DNA of 64,000 bases from Salticus scenicus (GCA_963930645.1 OZ005652.1:266695006-266759005), one strand, 5' to 3'. Counted from the stretch's first letter, positions 47,401-59,125 are shown. Notes: generated from the sequence alone by a model not told the origin. Numbers and translations: made by a program.

Positions 47401-47594
47401 TAATTAATACATTGAAATGAAATATGCATGAAATATTTCTGTTATATTTATGTTTGTTATTAGTGTGGCTACATTTAAGAAAAAATTTAATGGACAATGA
47501 AAAAAAATTATCCATTTTCTATAGACATTTTAAATTTGAGTAAAGCTTTTGAAGTAAAATCTAGTGACACACGCAATATATATATATATATATA
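44416..47594. other. AT-rich stretch with one less AT-rich island
   Basis: No gene seen. 45190-45670 is distinctly less AT-rich and is discussed as a possible solo LTR. A tracts lie at about 46572 and 47325; an (AT)n at 47576-47596 abuts the pogo-like element. Confidence 0.55.
45244..45666. mobile_element. Possible solo LTR
   Basis: The block starts TGTGTAGTAGAG and ends GAGTTACCCCAACACA, giving TG..CA ends and a terminal phrase reminiscent of Gypsy/BEL LTR 3' ends. Base composition differs from its surroundings. No flanking duplication could be found, so this is weak. Confidence 0.25.
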
Positions 47595-47596
47595 TA

Positions 47597-50411
47597 AGGT
47601 AATTCCGGGAGAGTTGCCCCACCGGTAGAGATGCCCCACTTTATGTAATTTCGAGACGTAACGCTAGATTGCTCTGCGAGTCCGATTATTATTTCAGATA
47701 GATGTTAAATAGTGTGCTGTGGAAGTTACGTGAAGTCATTTCTTTGTTTTCTGCTACCACAACAATATTTCAAGTAAGTACCATGTTTTTTCTACTCTGT
47801 TATAAGAGTGATGTTGCATTGTAAGGCAGGCACTACTTAATAAGTAGGGATTTTTTTTATATAAGCTTAAAAACCTGTAGTAAGAAGTTGATCAGTCGAC
47901 TTCGGGCATTGTGCGGCCATTTTTCCTGTCTTGTAATTTAGACAGTTTCCGGGGCATCTCTCCCATACCAAAAGGATAGATGCCCCAGATAATATTCGGG
48001 TGAGATGCCCCACATACATTTTCAGGGAGAAAAGTCTTTTAATTGTTTAAATTTTAAACTAATATTTTAAAAATCATATTGTTTTTATAAAATGCTTAAT
48101 ATTTGTAAATGGAAAATTTTTCAACTTAAAAATATTTTTTTTCAGCTATAAATTTAGATTAAAATTCTTCAAATAAATTTCAAATTCGCGTGATTCGCTT
48201 GAAGGGACAACTCACGAAATCACAAAAATACAGATTAAACCCAGATAAAAAAGCAGAAAACGCACAGGTATGTCAGGCTGACCTTTGACATTTAAACTGA
48301 ATATTGACACTTAAAATATAACATAAATAAAACTTGGGCGCTAACGAAACTGTAGAGGGGCGGTTAATTGTGCCAGTGTGTGCATATTATTGTATTTATT
48401 CAGTGCTTCTTGTTTGTTTCAGGAAAGATGCCTACAGTGTACAAAAGAAAAAGTACTGGAGCAGTTCGTAAGACCTGGACAGAAGACGATAAGAGGCTCT
48501 CAGGAGACTAGAAGCAGGGCAAATTGGTGTCAATGAAGCTGCTAGGTACTATGGAATTCCTTCTCGGACACTTCGTCGTCGTCGAAGAAAAACGGGTAAT
48601 AATACCAAAACAAGTTCTTTGGGACTTCAAGGAGTGTTTGGAGTTGAAAACGAAAAACATCTTTTCAAGCACATCCAACGTTTAGAAAAATGTGCATTTG
48701 CATCTGACAGAGAGGCAATTAGGACAGTTGCATTTCAGTTTTCTGAAAAACTAGGTCTCAAGAATCGATTTAATTTAGAAGCAAGAATGGCTGGGTACGC
48801 CTGGCTGTCATCATTTTTTAAGAGAAACCCAGAACTAAGTATTAGACAAGCCCAGGGGCTCTCTTTAGCAAGGGGGGGAAGGCATGAACAAAGAAAGTGT
48901 TGATCATATTTTAAAAAAATTTTCAAGAGTGTTTGAAGAAAATCAATTCTTTACCAGACAGGGGAGTATTTATAATATGGACAAAACCGCTGTCAGTTAA
49001 AAAAAGTTCCAGGAAAGGTCGTGGCTACCAAAGGGACAAAAAGTGTTCATGTTTTGCCGCCTACAGAGAGAGGAGAAAATGTTACAGTGATTGGTTATTG
49101 CAATGCAGAAGGACAATATTTCAATATAATTTTGTTGGAATTTGTGGACAAGAATGACAATATAATTGCATGCCTGCCCAGCCATACGACATAAACTCTT
49201 CAGCCTCTTGACCAGTCTTTTTTTGAGCCCCTAAAACACTACTTTAAAGAAAAAGCAAAGAAATGGATTGTTAATCTTCCAGGAAGGACCATTTGGAGAA
49301 TACAAGCTGTAGAACTGATTAGTATAGCCTGGAAAAAGGCAGCTTCTGTTGACACTGCTATTAATGGCTTTCGGGAGACGAGATTTTTTCCTCTAAACCA
49401 AGCAGAGATTCCAAACCACTTCTTTTCCATAAGAGAAGAATTGAAACTGACGTGTGAACAGTCCCAAATTTCTGAATCAACTGAACAAAGATCCTCCCCG
49501 ACAAAAATATTGGAACAGGTTCCCCCTGTACCTAGCTTAAAGGAAAGATGCCGAAAAAGAAAGATACAGTCGGCTAAGGTCATTACATCCCAAGCATCCA
49601 AGAAAAAAAAACTAAAATCCGCTGTTAAATTTAGCAAAGCGTCAAAACAGCTGGTGATGGACAGGTCTATTGAAAATGAAGAAAGTGTTCTTACAAACAA
49701 TTGCCTCGAATGTGAGGAGAATTATTATTTTACGAAAGAAACAGTAGATTGGATAAATTGCATACAGTGCCATAAATGATTGCATTAATCATGCACAATG
49801 TATGAAGATCTGTGCTATATTTGCGTAAAAGTGAATATTAGAGAAGAGAAAAAGAAAAATATTATCTGAATAAATTCGACATATTTCGTAATATTTTTTT
49901 ATTATACTTTCTAAGCTGTAAATATAAAATTTTCCCATATATTAAAGAAAAAAATAAAATAATTGAAATATTTTTCAATAGTTTATGTGTTTTATTCTAA
50001 TTTTTACATCTTGTCTATGGTAGCTAAATATTTTAATATTTTATAAATTAATGTTAAGGTTATATATTTTTTAAAAAATAGCTTACGTTTCATATGTTAT
50101 AAACTACTGAAATTTTTTTTATAAACTATTGACCATTTTTAAAACCTTTTATTATGTTTTTTACAGGTAGGACATCTCTACCACATGAGTGGGGCATCTC
50201 ACCCGCAACTTCGGGAAAGATGGTCAAATATAGTAGTCCGGCAATTTTACTTTTTTCTTTGGAAAAATTACAATACGGTACAAAAAAACTACTTAGCATT
50301 AATAAAAAATATATATTTTGTATTTCCCAAAAATTTTCGTTGTCATTGTCAATACCCAATTTATTTTATAGCTCCCTTTCCTTAAGTGGGGCATCTGTCC
50401 CGGAATTACCT
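47597..50411 (+). mobile_element. Pogo/Tigger-like DNA transposon with intact ends
   Basis: 26-bp terminal inverted repeats (AGGTAATTCCGGGA.. at 47597-47622 and its inverse at 50386-50411, 24 of 26 positions equal) are flanked by TA (47595-47596, 50412-50413). The element is 2815 bp and carries one transposase-like pseudogene on the plus strand. The motif GATGCCCCAC (part of the terminal repeat) recurs several times in both orientations near both ends. TA duplication and a CENP-B/DDE_1-type transposase place it in the pogo branch of Tc1/mariner. Confidence 0.88.
48428..49779 (+). pseudogene. Pogo-like transposase, frameshifted and internally deleted
   Basis: From ATG 48428: MPTVYKRKS..TWTED, then a frameshift near 48495, then LEAGQIGVNEAARYYGIPSR (psq-type helix-turn-helix). 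The CENP-B-type region follows: GLKNRFNLEARMAG, WLSSFFKRNPELSIR. After a second frameshift at a G run (48870-48878) comes NKESVDHIL and the first catalytic Asp in IYNMDKTAVS. Next are VIGYCNAEGQYF and directly EFVDKNDNIIACLPSHTT, then LQPLDQSFFEPLKHYF with the third catalytic Asp. The stretch between Y-F and E-F-V, which holds the second Asp (D-N-x-x-H), is missing, an inferred deletion of about 100 codons. A Lys-rich tail (RKRKIQSAKV, KKKKLKSAVK) and a PHD-like finger (CLEC, CIQC) follow; the stop at 49777 cuts the finger, but its last cysteines remain readable downstream (to about 49830). Non-functional. Confidence 0.88.
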
Positions 50412-50413
50412 TA

Positions 50414-50985
50414 TATATTCTTATTGTTTAAATTTCATTAAACTAGATGAAATCTAAACATATGCTAAAATAATCAGTATTTGTAACTATAACGGATATT
50501 CTGGTTATTTTGATTTTCTAGAATATAGCTGATATATAAATAAATATTAAAAAGGACAGTAATTTGAAAGGTTACAAAGTAATAATTATTGAAAAAAAAA
50601 AAAATTAAGTAGAATTACAATGTAAAAATAGAAAATGAAGGTAATCAAAAAACTTAAAAATCTTTAAAATGAAAACAGATTTGAAAATAATAATTACCTC
50701 AAAACTACTGAAGCCATCGTCAAGGAACCACTCAATAAAGGGTAGAAACAGCAAAGCATTTCAAAATCGACTAGTAAAGATAATAAAGAATTGGTCCCCT
50801 ACATCCTCTCAAGAAGAAATAATTTAACCACTGCAGTTCAAAATGTAAAAATAAAATATTGGTTAGATACGAAAGTTTTTTTTTTTTTAATATACAATAA
50901 TTTGTATAAATATATAGACTTATGAAATGATTGAAAAACCCAACTTACCTAAAAAATGAACTAATAAATACTAAATATCTCGAAG
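50414..50985. other. AT-rich spacer
   Basis: No gene clearly seen; may include the unrecognisable 3' part of the reverse-transcriptase remnant that follows on the minus strand. Confidence 0.4.
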
Positions 50986-50989
50986 AATC

Positions 50990-51497
50990 CCTAAATGTAA
51001 AAGAAAAGAAAAGAAATAACAGTTATGGATGACAATTAAAATATACGATAAATAACGATTTTAATTTATCAGCATCGAACAACATACGAAATGCCTCTTC
51101 AAAACTATCGCAATAATTGCAAATTCTTCTAATTCTAACAATTTGCTAAAGCAAAACACGTTTCAAAATTGCAATACTTATACATAATAATCAATTAGTT
51201 AAACGAAAAATCAAATTCCAATATTTTATTATAAAGACTATTAATTCAAGATTCATTAACTAAACTAATTTTTAATTCCAAATAAGATATTAAACCTTTA
51301 TTACTATTGTGTTTTAAAATAAAATCCGTAGGATAAATATCTGTACAAAATTCTTAAAAAATACTACAACTAAGTACTATAAGATCATCGATGAATCTAA
51401 AGAATTTTATAACAGAATCGATTAATTTTTTCTCATAAAAGTATAAAAATATATTTGAAAAGAGCTTGGAAAACAAGTTCACATAGGAATACCTTTA

Positions 51498-51528
<31 letters not shown>

Positions 51529-51925
51529 TGGTGATTAACATAATATAAAATATTTTCAAATGTACAAAAGTAAAATAAATTAATCCAGTAGTTTCTACCC
51601 CGATCTAAAATTGAACTAACATCGTCATACATCTTATTACCAATCATAATAATGTTATAACGAGGTATACTTCCAAGTATACTTCCAAATAAATTTTCAA
51701 ATCAAAAGTGCCAATTGAACTTATCTTAGAATTGATACAAATAATATATTTTAAAACTAAACATTTGTTATTAATTATAAAACAACGGCCACATCTATAA
51801 ATAACATTCAGCACTCTATTTAATAAATCGAAAACCTTTTTCCTAGCAAAATGTTTCGTAAAATACTAAACGTTTCATTTGTAATATACCTAAATTTAAC
51901 AATTTCGCAACGTTTCACGAGTAAT
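50990..51925 (-). pseudogene. Reverse-transcriptase remnant with FIDD box (Penelope-type or related)
   Basis: The minus strand contains, with frameshifts and stops, a segment NLFSKLF-NIFLYFYEKKLI, then FFRFIDDLIVL with the catalytic Asp pair at 51384-51395. IYPTDFILKHNSNKG and SYLELKISL follow, then LYNKILEFDFSFN and, in another frame, IRRICNYCDSFEEAF. This order (L-F-x-Y-Y-E, F-x-F/Y-I-D-D, Y-P-x-x, Y-L-D-L, Y-x-K-x-x-D-F, R-x-C) is that of a reverse-transcriptase family seen in animal retroelements. An A tract of about 24 (51507-51528) interrupts it upstream. Ends of the element were not found. Confidence 0.6.
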
Positions 51926-52408
51926 ATACCTAAACTTTACAGTAATTTATGAATTATTTCCCTTTGTATCTAACATTTTTTCTTCATAAACTGGAGTGGT
52001 TAGATTCATTTTTCTTGGTAAAACGTATAGGGCTAAGCTATATATATGTGTATTGTGTAGCTCTTGAAACAGCTTACGACTTCTACATTGCTTTCAGGGA
52101 GATTACACAGATGATGACATCAATTTACAGCCTGCTTTCACCCTTAAGTTTTTTTCCCTTAAGATTTTCGCTTGTTTTCATTTTCATTTTTTATTTTTTA
52201 CATTTTGTATATTATACAGAATAAGAAAAGAAATTTCATCGGATTATTCATGGATTATGACGATTTTTCCCACTTCTTCTAGGATTTTTCACTAAAGTCC
52301 GAACTTTTATCGTCAGTTTACGGACATTTTGAGCTGTCAGTAGGGACATGGGAAAATTTAAATTGGCAACACTGACTGTCACACGAAAGAAATGAATATG
52401 AGGAATCA
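51926..52408. other. Spacer, no gene seen
   Basis: A 91-codon hydrophobic open frame (51949-52224) is T-rich and has no recognisable motif; taken as chance. Confidence 0.45.
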
Positions 52409-53710
52409 CACAGCAAATACAAGTGTCTTAAATTCAGACACAATTTTGTCTAAAATGGGTGTTCAATTTTAAGATGCTAAAAAGTGTGGTGTTTATTTCA
52501 GACACTTGAAGTATCTTAAAAAGCACATCGTTTCACACTCGAAGTGTCTGAAATTCCACCATCTTTGATCATGTCTACAGTGAATATTTTTCATAAAGAA
52601 ATAAATAAAAAGATGCGTTTTATACTGTTTACCTGTGAAAAATAGATTTTAGAATCTCCTAGAGCATTAAAAAAAAAAAAGCATTAATAATTTTTGCAAA
52701 AATATTTCCCGTCTCCCGCGCCGGGAATCGAACTGAAAATCAACGGATTCAAAGTCGAGCGTCTTCCTAATCAAGCCATCGGTATTCACGCTGTACGTTG
52801 CTTGTGTAATGAAATATATTCTAGTATCCGTAAAACAAATTGAGGTTTTATGTCTTTGCAATAAAACTGTCCATAAGAAGTAAAGCTTAATACATATTAT
52901 TATCTTAAATTTTATGTGTAGAGGTTTAGAGTTTTTTTTGTAAAATGCGTAATAAATATGAAAAAATAGTAGACTATGGATTTTAAACGTTTTTTTTTTT
53001 TTTAACTGGTATTTGCAAGAAAACAAACTATGTACATTAAACCAAAAAAATTGCTCTTTTACATTTTGTAGTGTAAGGAAACAAACATAAGATATTTTTT
53101 TAGAACGCGGAAAAAAAATCAATTATGCACAAATTGTTTAAGATTGTTTAGTTACGAATTCGCTTTCTTAGCTACAAGTTACATGCTTCGTTTATCTTAA
53201 TATATATATTTATTATTATTATTATTACACGAGAGTACTTTAAATAAAAAATTTTTTATTTTTAACAAAATAAGTTCTGCGTCTAAGTATTTTAAATAAG
53301 TTAACTACTTATATTATATAAAATAATATCAAATTTATTTGTTTAAAAAATGTTAAAACAGGATATGCATGCTGCTTAAAGTAGATTCCATGTGGAAAAT
53401 TTGTTAAGTAATACAAATGTCTGAAATTCTAAGTGTCTGAAATTTGTAATGTCTGAATTTTTAAGTGCCTAAATCGTAAAATGTCTGATATTTTCTGTGT
53501 CTAAACTGTAATATGTCTTAATTTCAGACATATCAATATTATTCAGACACTTACCTCAGCTCATTTATAAAAAAGACACTTACGTGTCTTAATTTAAGAC
53601 AGCACATGCATCTGAAATTTTGCATGCGTAAGTGTTTCAGGCATTTATGTGTCTGAATTGGCATTTCAGACACATTTCTGTCTGAACTTAAGACACTTCT
53701 ATTTATAGTG
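52409..53710. mobile_element. CACTG-type element with tRNA-like core, copy D
   Basis: The left end CACAGCAAATACAAGTGTCTT and the right end inverted, CACTATAAATAGAAGTGTCTT, are inverted repeats flanked by CA on both sides (52407-52408, 53711-53712). Subterminal AAGTGTCTRAA / TTCAGACAC motifs are repeated many times (52420-52560, 53415-53700). The middle holds a tRNA-like sequence next to an A tract and the phrase AAATTTTATGTGTAGAGG, which is shared with copy E (59401-61222). Confidence 0.75.
52713..52785 (-). pseudogene. tRNA-like module inside copy D
   Basis: The minus strand has an A-box-like TGGCTTGATTAGGAAG, an anticodon-like loop CTTTGAA (TTG) and a clear B box GTTCGATTCCCGG. Acceptor strands do not pair convincingly. 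It lies in the same position and orientation as the module in copy E. Confidence 0.55.
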
Positions 53711-53712
53711 CA

Positions 53713-54212
53713 GCTAGAAAAAAGAAGAAGCAAAGCAAACAAAATTTGGCTTAACTTGGTCAAGAGAATAATAATTAACGATAAGATATAAAAAATATCG
53801 CCCTGTTGATGTAAAACTGAACTCATTATAGAACTCGTGGATAAAAATCTTCTGCGGATTAATAGTAGAGAGTATAATTCTAAATTTTTTATACCCATGC
53901 TGGCACGTTTTATAAAAACAACCCGTGAATGCAAATTTTATGGAAGTATAACTATTAAAATAACTTTTTTAGTAAAATGGCTTATTTTGCAAGCTGTATA
54001 TTATGTGTATATTTTCATAAATTATTAATAGGCAACTTGTTATTATAACGAAATTTCAAATTACTATATTTCAAAATGATGTTAATTTAAAATGAGGTTA
54101 TACATCAGTTAAATGATGAATGTACGATTATATTTTATGTAAACTTCCTTAATATATTTGTTTGTATAGTGTATCATTTCCATTAAAAGTTTATATACTG
54201 TTCTAACTTTAG

Positions 54213-54253
<41 letters not shown>

Positions 54254-54854
54254 TGAGTTCTTATAAAATAAACGAAATATTTACAATGTGAAAAAAATAT
54301 ATTTGATAACTTTTCTTAAATTTTAAATTAGAAACTATGTTTAAGTATTTTTTCTCGTTTTAACATTTTATTTTCCTCACGGGGATCAGAGCATATATTT
54401 CCGCTCACCTGCTCCAGGCTTAAACAGCGTTTTCATATCTGAAAGAATAATGAATTCTGACCAGTTGCCGAAGGGGATAATATTTACATATACTATGAAG
54501 AGACATAAAATAATTGAAAAATTCCTCTACGTGTGTATCATTAAGGTTTTTATAAAAACAAATTTTAAAAAATATATATAATGTAAATATTTCATAATAT
54601 ATTATGTAGCAGAAAATTTAAAAATTAATCTGCTCAAACATTCCAAAATAAAATTAATTTGCTTAAGATTAAATTCTTTATGCGCGAATTAAATTTCAGA
54701 ATGTTATTTTTACAAAAGGAAGAACTGAATGTTTATTTTACTAAATCTTCTTGTTCATTTCATTTATTTTATTTTTGAAATTTTAAAATTCTTAACCTTT
54801 AAATGCATGAATTTTTATTTTTAATAATAAAATTTAAATCAACCGAGAAATGTG

Positions 54855-54893
<39 letters not shown>

Positions 54894-54990
54894 ACATATC
54901 TTAGGGCTAAGCAGATTTAGACTTAGCTTTATGACATAGATGCTATAATGTAAAAGATAAATGTCATCGTTAAATATATATATATATATT
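53713..54990. other. AT-rich stretch with very long A tracts
   Basis: A40 at about 54213-54252 and A26 at about 54864-54889. A less AT-rich patch at 54375-54475 (CACGGGGATCAGAG..) has no recognised identity. (AT)n at 54974-54989. Confidence 0.55.
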
Positions 54991-54994
54991 TAAA

Positions 54995-55103
54995 GGGAAC
55001 TAATGACCAAGTTGTACCTGACGGGACTAAAGTGAAAGTTGTATCTCAAGGGACTAATGTGAAAGTTGTACCCCACGGGACTAATGTGCATGTTGCACCG
55101 AAC
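54995..55103 (+). repeat. Four tandem 27-bp units, readable as a 9-residue repeat
   Basis: One 28-bp and three 27-bp units, each starting GGGA(A)CTAA and containing GTTGTACC-like sequence. In one frame they read GTNDQVVPD, GTKVKVVSQ, GTNVKVVPH, GTNVHVAPN, followed by NEQTISFNENAY and a stop at about 55138. The frame opens just after a stop at 54951 and has no ATG, so it may be a fragment of an exon or simply a minisatellite. Confidence 0.7.
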
Positions 55104-55269
55104 GAACAAACTATTTCTTTCAACGAAAATGCCTACTAACCCTGGACGATAGGTCTAATATATCGTATCATATTATCTATCGTATTTATCGTAATATAAC
55201 TCAATACTTATTTCGCTTCCTTCTTCGACTAGTTCTAATACGCATTTTTTATATGCATGAGCAGCCCCC

Positions 55270-56345
55270 GAAAAACAAAAACATTAAATCATTAAATTCA
55301 TTTTTTTTTACTTATTTTTATTTCATATTATTCACGCGTACTTTTTTTTCCTAATTCAAAATTATTAAAAAAAACTTTTTCGATATCGCTGGTAACGATA
55401 CTGATTATTATTAATTTTCTTTTCTTTTTCTTTCAATAATAATAATAATAATAAAAAAGATTTTGATGAAATTCTGGCAAAAGCAGAATTTAGTTTAGGA
55501 CGGAGGACTATTAGTTTTTAGGACTGAGGGCCTATTAGTCTCAATCTGGGATTTTCGCGTTGTCGTTTTCGATAGTTGGACATTTGTCGAAATCATTTTT
55601 CGATAGTTGGACATTTGTCGAAATCATTTTTCGATAGTTGGACATTTGTCGAAATCATTTTTCGATAGTTGGACATTTATCGAAATCTAAAATTTATCGA
55701 AAGTATAATTGAATAATTTGAAAGCGATGTTATAATTGGGAAGAAAAAAAAAACTGATAGTCCTCCGTCCTAAACTAAATTCTGCTTTTGCCAGAATTTC
55801 ATCAAAATATTTTTTTTTTTTTTTAATTATACAGTATCGTTACAAACGATATCGATTTTTTTTTTTTTTTTTTTTTTACAATTTTGAATCAGGAAATAAA
55901 AAGTGTGCGAGGAATATGAAATAAAAATAAGTAAAAAAAATGAATTTAATGATTTAAATTTTATATAAAACATGATCGCATGCTGTCATAAAAAGTAGAT
56001 GTAAAATTTAAAGTTTAATTTTTTTGGCAACAATTATAAATTAAAATAAATAATTTAATAAAAGTTTAGAAGTTAGAATTTCTATATATATATATATATA
56101 TATATTCCTTGTATTTGGGGATTTTTTGCAAAAATGAGCTTTATTTGGAAAAAAAAAAAATTGGGCTTAAATCTGCTAATTACTTCGAAATTTTCTTTTT
56201 TTTTTTCTTTTTTCAAATTATAACATCGCTTTCAAATTATTCAGTTATATTTTCGATAAATTTTAGATTTCGACAACTGTCCAACTATCGAAATCGACAA
56301 CGCAAAAATCCCAGACTGAGACTAATAGGCCCTCAGTCCTAAAAA
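55270..56345. repeat. Interlocked inverted repeats
   Basis: Segment 55275-55525 (..GATTTTGATGAAATTCTGGC.., ..AGTTTAGGACGGAGGAC) is inverted at 55755-55960. Segment 55515-55735 (..GGACTGAGGGCCTATTAG.., ..GAAAGCGATGTTATAAT) is inverted, with the 31-bp repeats reduced to one, at 56205-56345. The two inverted pairs overlap as A-B-A'-B'. No gene; short Lys/Phe-rich frames are chance. Confidence 0.8.
55566..55690 (+). repeat. Four tandem 31-bp units
   Basis: CGATAGTTGGACATTTGTCG occurs at 55570, 55601, 55632 and (one change) 55663. Each unit is itself a small imperfect palindrome (TTTCGA..TCGAAA). Confidence 0.95.
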
Positions 56346-57773
56346 AAATAAAAAATAAAATAAAAAGAGGAAAGAAAATTTTTTAATTAAAAAAAAAAAA
56401 AAAAAAATTTTTTTAATGTATTTTTACATTACAAAAAAGCTACATAAATTTATCAGTATATGTAAAAATATAAATATTATTCGTTACTTTTACCTTGTTT
56501 CTGTCCGAAAACGGATTTTCCTGTATGTTTTTATTGCTTTTTATATAAATAATCGTAATTCGTAACACCCGACGAAATGAAATTGTACTCAGATAGTGCG
56601 CCAATAATGAAAATTGTCACAGATAAAGAAATAAACTGTCAAAGATTCCAGTTGCATCCCCAAAATAATAACAAAAAATTAAAAGTCGCCAAGGGGGTCC
56701 TATTCTAAACCACTACTAAAGTGATTTTGAAAAGTAGATATAGTAACCGTTGCAAAGGAAAAAAACACAGTTACTACATGCCTTTATATGGAAGAATAAA
56801 TTTTAAAAAGTTCTGTCGTACTAATTAAATTTTGTTTTTTACAGAATTATATATCCATAAACTACTTAGAAAACAAAAATAGGCTTATCTCTCTCTTTTT
56901 TTTTTAATTCTAATATAGTAATATATTTGGTAATAGCTAAAATATTAGAATGTTGTTTTTCAACTATGTTCCTCAATTTACTGAACCGGGTATGAAATAC
57001 TGAAAATAAATATCGAAATATATAATCTAATTTTTGTGTATAATGTGGCAGATCCAATGACACGTTCTTTTAATTAAATAAATTTCAGAATTTCAAATAT
57101 CTCATTTCTCAGAAATAACTTATTTTAGCAATAATTTTATATATATTTAGACTTAAAGTACACGAAAATTTCATAGCAATATTACTTTTAAATGAGATAT
57201 AGCAACGAAAAATCGAGATACTTTACAACGTCTAACTGATATATGTCTCTGTCCAAATGAAAACACAGAGTAAAAAAATTGCTGTAATCTCACAAGATCA
57301 GAAAAATACTCTTGTCAGCTGAAAAATAAGAATACATTTTTCAATAAGCTTTGTGTGAATATTTATCAAAGTAATGGCAATAAAATTCATCGACCCAAGG
57401 AAACTCCATCAGAACGCTTTATTATGTCTCTTAAGTAATTTCATGTTTCACAACCTGCATTACTTAAATTCAAAAATAGCAATTTTTATATTAAAAAAAC
57501 TCTCAATATACATCTATATCTATATACATAGTTACCAAACTGACCTTTGTGGATTTTTGTGGTGAATTATTCGTCTGTTTATTTTTCGTTCTCACTCTTT
57601 TCATTATTATCATATTATATATACATATATATATGTGTGTGTGTGTGTGTAATGGTGAATAATATACATCTTAATATAAATTATAACGGGATTTTCTTTA
57701 AATTATGTCTTAAAGAAGATATTATTAAGTGATTTTAAAAAATCTTAATTTTCAGTTTCCTTTTATACTATAG
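56346..57773. other. AT-rich stretch, no gene seen
   Basis: A tracts near 56390, a short patch at 56560-56770 of slightly higher complexity, (AT)n(GT)n at about 57617-57650. No recognisable product. Confidence 0.55.
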
Positions 57774-58109
57774 CAGTGGTTCCCAAACTTTTCCTTTCAC
57801 GTACTCTGTGATTAGATTTTACTTTTATTAGTACTACTTTCTAATACAAACGACCCCACCCACATAACGCAGGGAAGTTTTTATTTATATTATTTATATT
57901 ATTTTATCTATATTAATAATCTTCTTAGCTTAAAAGGAGATGGCAAGGCTGTATGCAAAGTTTTGTGTGTAACACATTAAAATTACACTTAAGTTTATTT
58001 TTGTAATCTAAAATTATACAACTTTCTTCATGCTTTTTTAGTTGAACCATTTTTGTGATTTCAGCCATTACATATAATCTTTTCACATACCCCAGGTTGG
58101 GAACCCATG
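57774..58109. mobile_element. hAT-type MITE
   Basis: Left end CAGTGGTTCCCAAACTTTTC; right end inverted CATGGGTTCCCAACCTGGGG. These are typical hAT MITE termini. Flanks TACTATAG and TAGTATAA are only partly alike, so the 8-bp duplication has decayed or the ends are off by a base. 336 bp, non-coding. Confidence 0.65.
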
Positions 58110-58889
58110 TAGTATAATGAGGAGATAAAGAATTCCGTCAAAAGACAAACTTTTTCCACCACTATTTCTTAAGGAATCACCTCTATCCTTCTAAAACACA
58201 AAATATTAACGTAAAAATAAAATAAATATTTCTAATTGAAAATATTGTTGCCGAAAACGCAGGACGCTTTCACCAGGACTGACACGTTTTTGAGGTGGGA
58301 GGCATCCGAAAATTACAAAATAGATTTGATGTTTGTGTGTAGTTTAGTCAGATTATTAATCTGTTAGTTCCCAAATTAGTTTGTTAGTTTGTGTAGACAA
58401 TATTTCGTAAACGAATGATCATACACAAATTAGACCAGTTTTAAAATATCACTGATGATTACTGGCAAAAATATTATTGATTTTCAACATTTTAATTTTA
58501 AAACTTCTTAAGTAATACGAATTTTACGATTTTCTTAATATGAGAAAATAGGGAAAATTTTCGCGTAGACACGAATTAGTACAATTATTTTAATCGTAAA
58601 TATTTCGGAATAATTTTTAAATATAATTTATCATACTGACATGAACAACATTGACTATGAATATTCTATTTTCAAAACTTCATAAGTTTTTCGAAATTTC
58701 AAAAAGGTTCAAGCATTTACTATTCTCATGGGGGTTTAGAGGATTTAACCTTTAAATAAATATTTTTTAAGAATATATATGTTGATGTATGAACTATTCC
58801 AAACTTTTTTGTCGTTTTATTTATGACTAGCTACCTTCAGCGACCAGCTGGTTCACCGTATTAAACTTCTGCTCGGTGGCGCCTACGGC
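58110..58889. other. AT-rich stretch, no gene seen
   Basis: Only short phrases such as TTAGTTTGTTAGTTTGTG recur locally (58360-58400); nothing else recognisable. Confidence 0.5.
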
Positions 58890-58890
58890 C

Positions 58891-59125
58891 CCACTAAAAA
58901 GAACCCGAAGATATTCTTGAGAAAATAGTATTTTCCTAAGACTTTCTTCAAATATTATAAGATATTTTGAAAATTTATCTTTTTCTATAAAATATCTTCA
59001 GAAATTTTAAAGACATTATAAAGAAATTTTCTAAACTGTCTTAAGAATGGGCCAAACAATTTAAGATATTCTGCAAATTTTCTCAAAAAATATCTGCAGA
59101 ATATCTTGATATTATTTTTAGTGGG
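58891..59125. mobile_element. Small MITE with CCACTAAAAA ends
   Basis: CCACTAAAAAGAAC at the left and ..ATTATTTTTAGTGG at the right are inverted. Inner sequences AAGATATTCTTGAG / CTGCAGAATATCTTGAT are related in inverted order. It interrupts a less AT-rich repeat (..GGTGGCGCCTACGG | GTACCTTCTATCC..). The TSD is unclear. Confidence 0.5.

Noticed and set aside
49239..49700. 153-codon minus frame
   Set aside because: Antisense shadow of the pogo-like transposase.
51949..52224. 91-codon hydrophobic frame resembling a membrane protein
   Set aside because: T-rich sequence gives Phe/Leu by composition; no motif, no homologous signal.
52667..53122. 151-codon minus frame
   Set aside because: Spans the tRNA-like module and A/T tracts inside copy D; no recognisable domain.
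57617..57650. Z-DNA or regulatory element at (AT)n(GT)n
   Set aside because: Ordinary microsatellite with no gene nearby to regulate.
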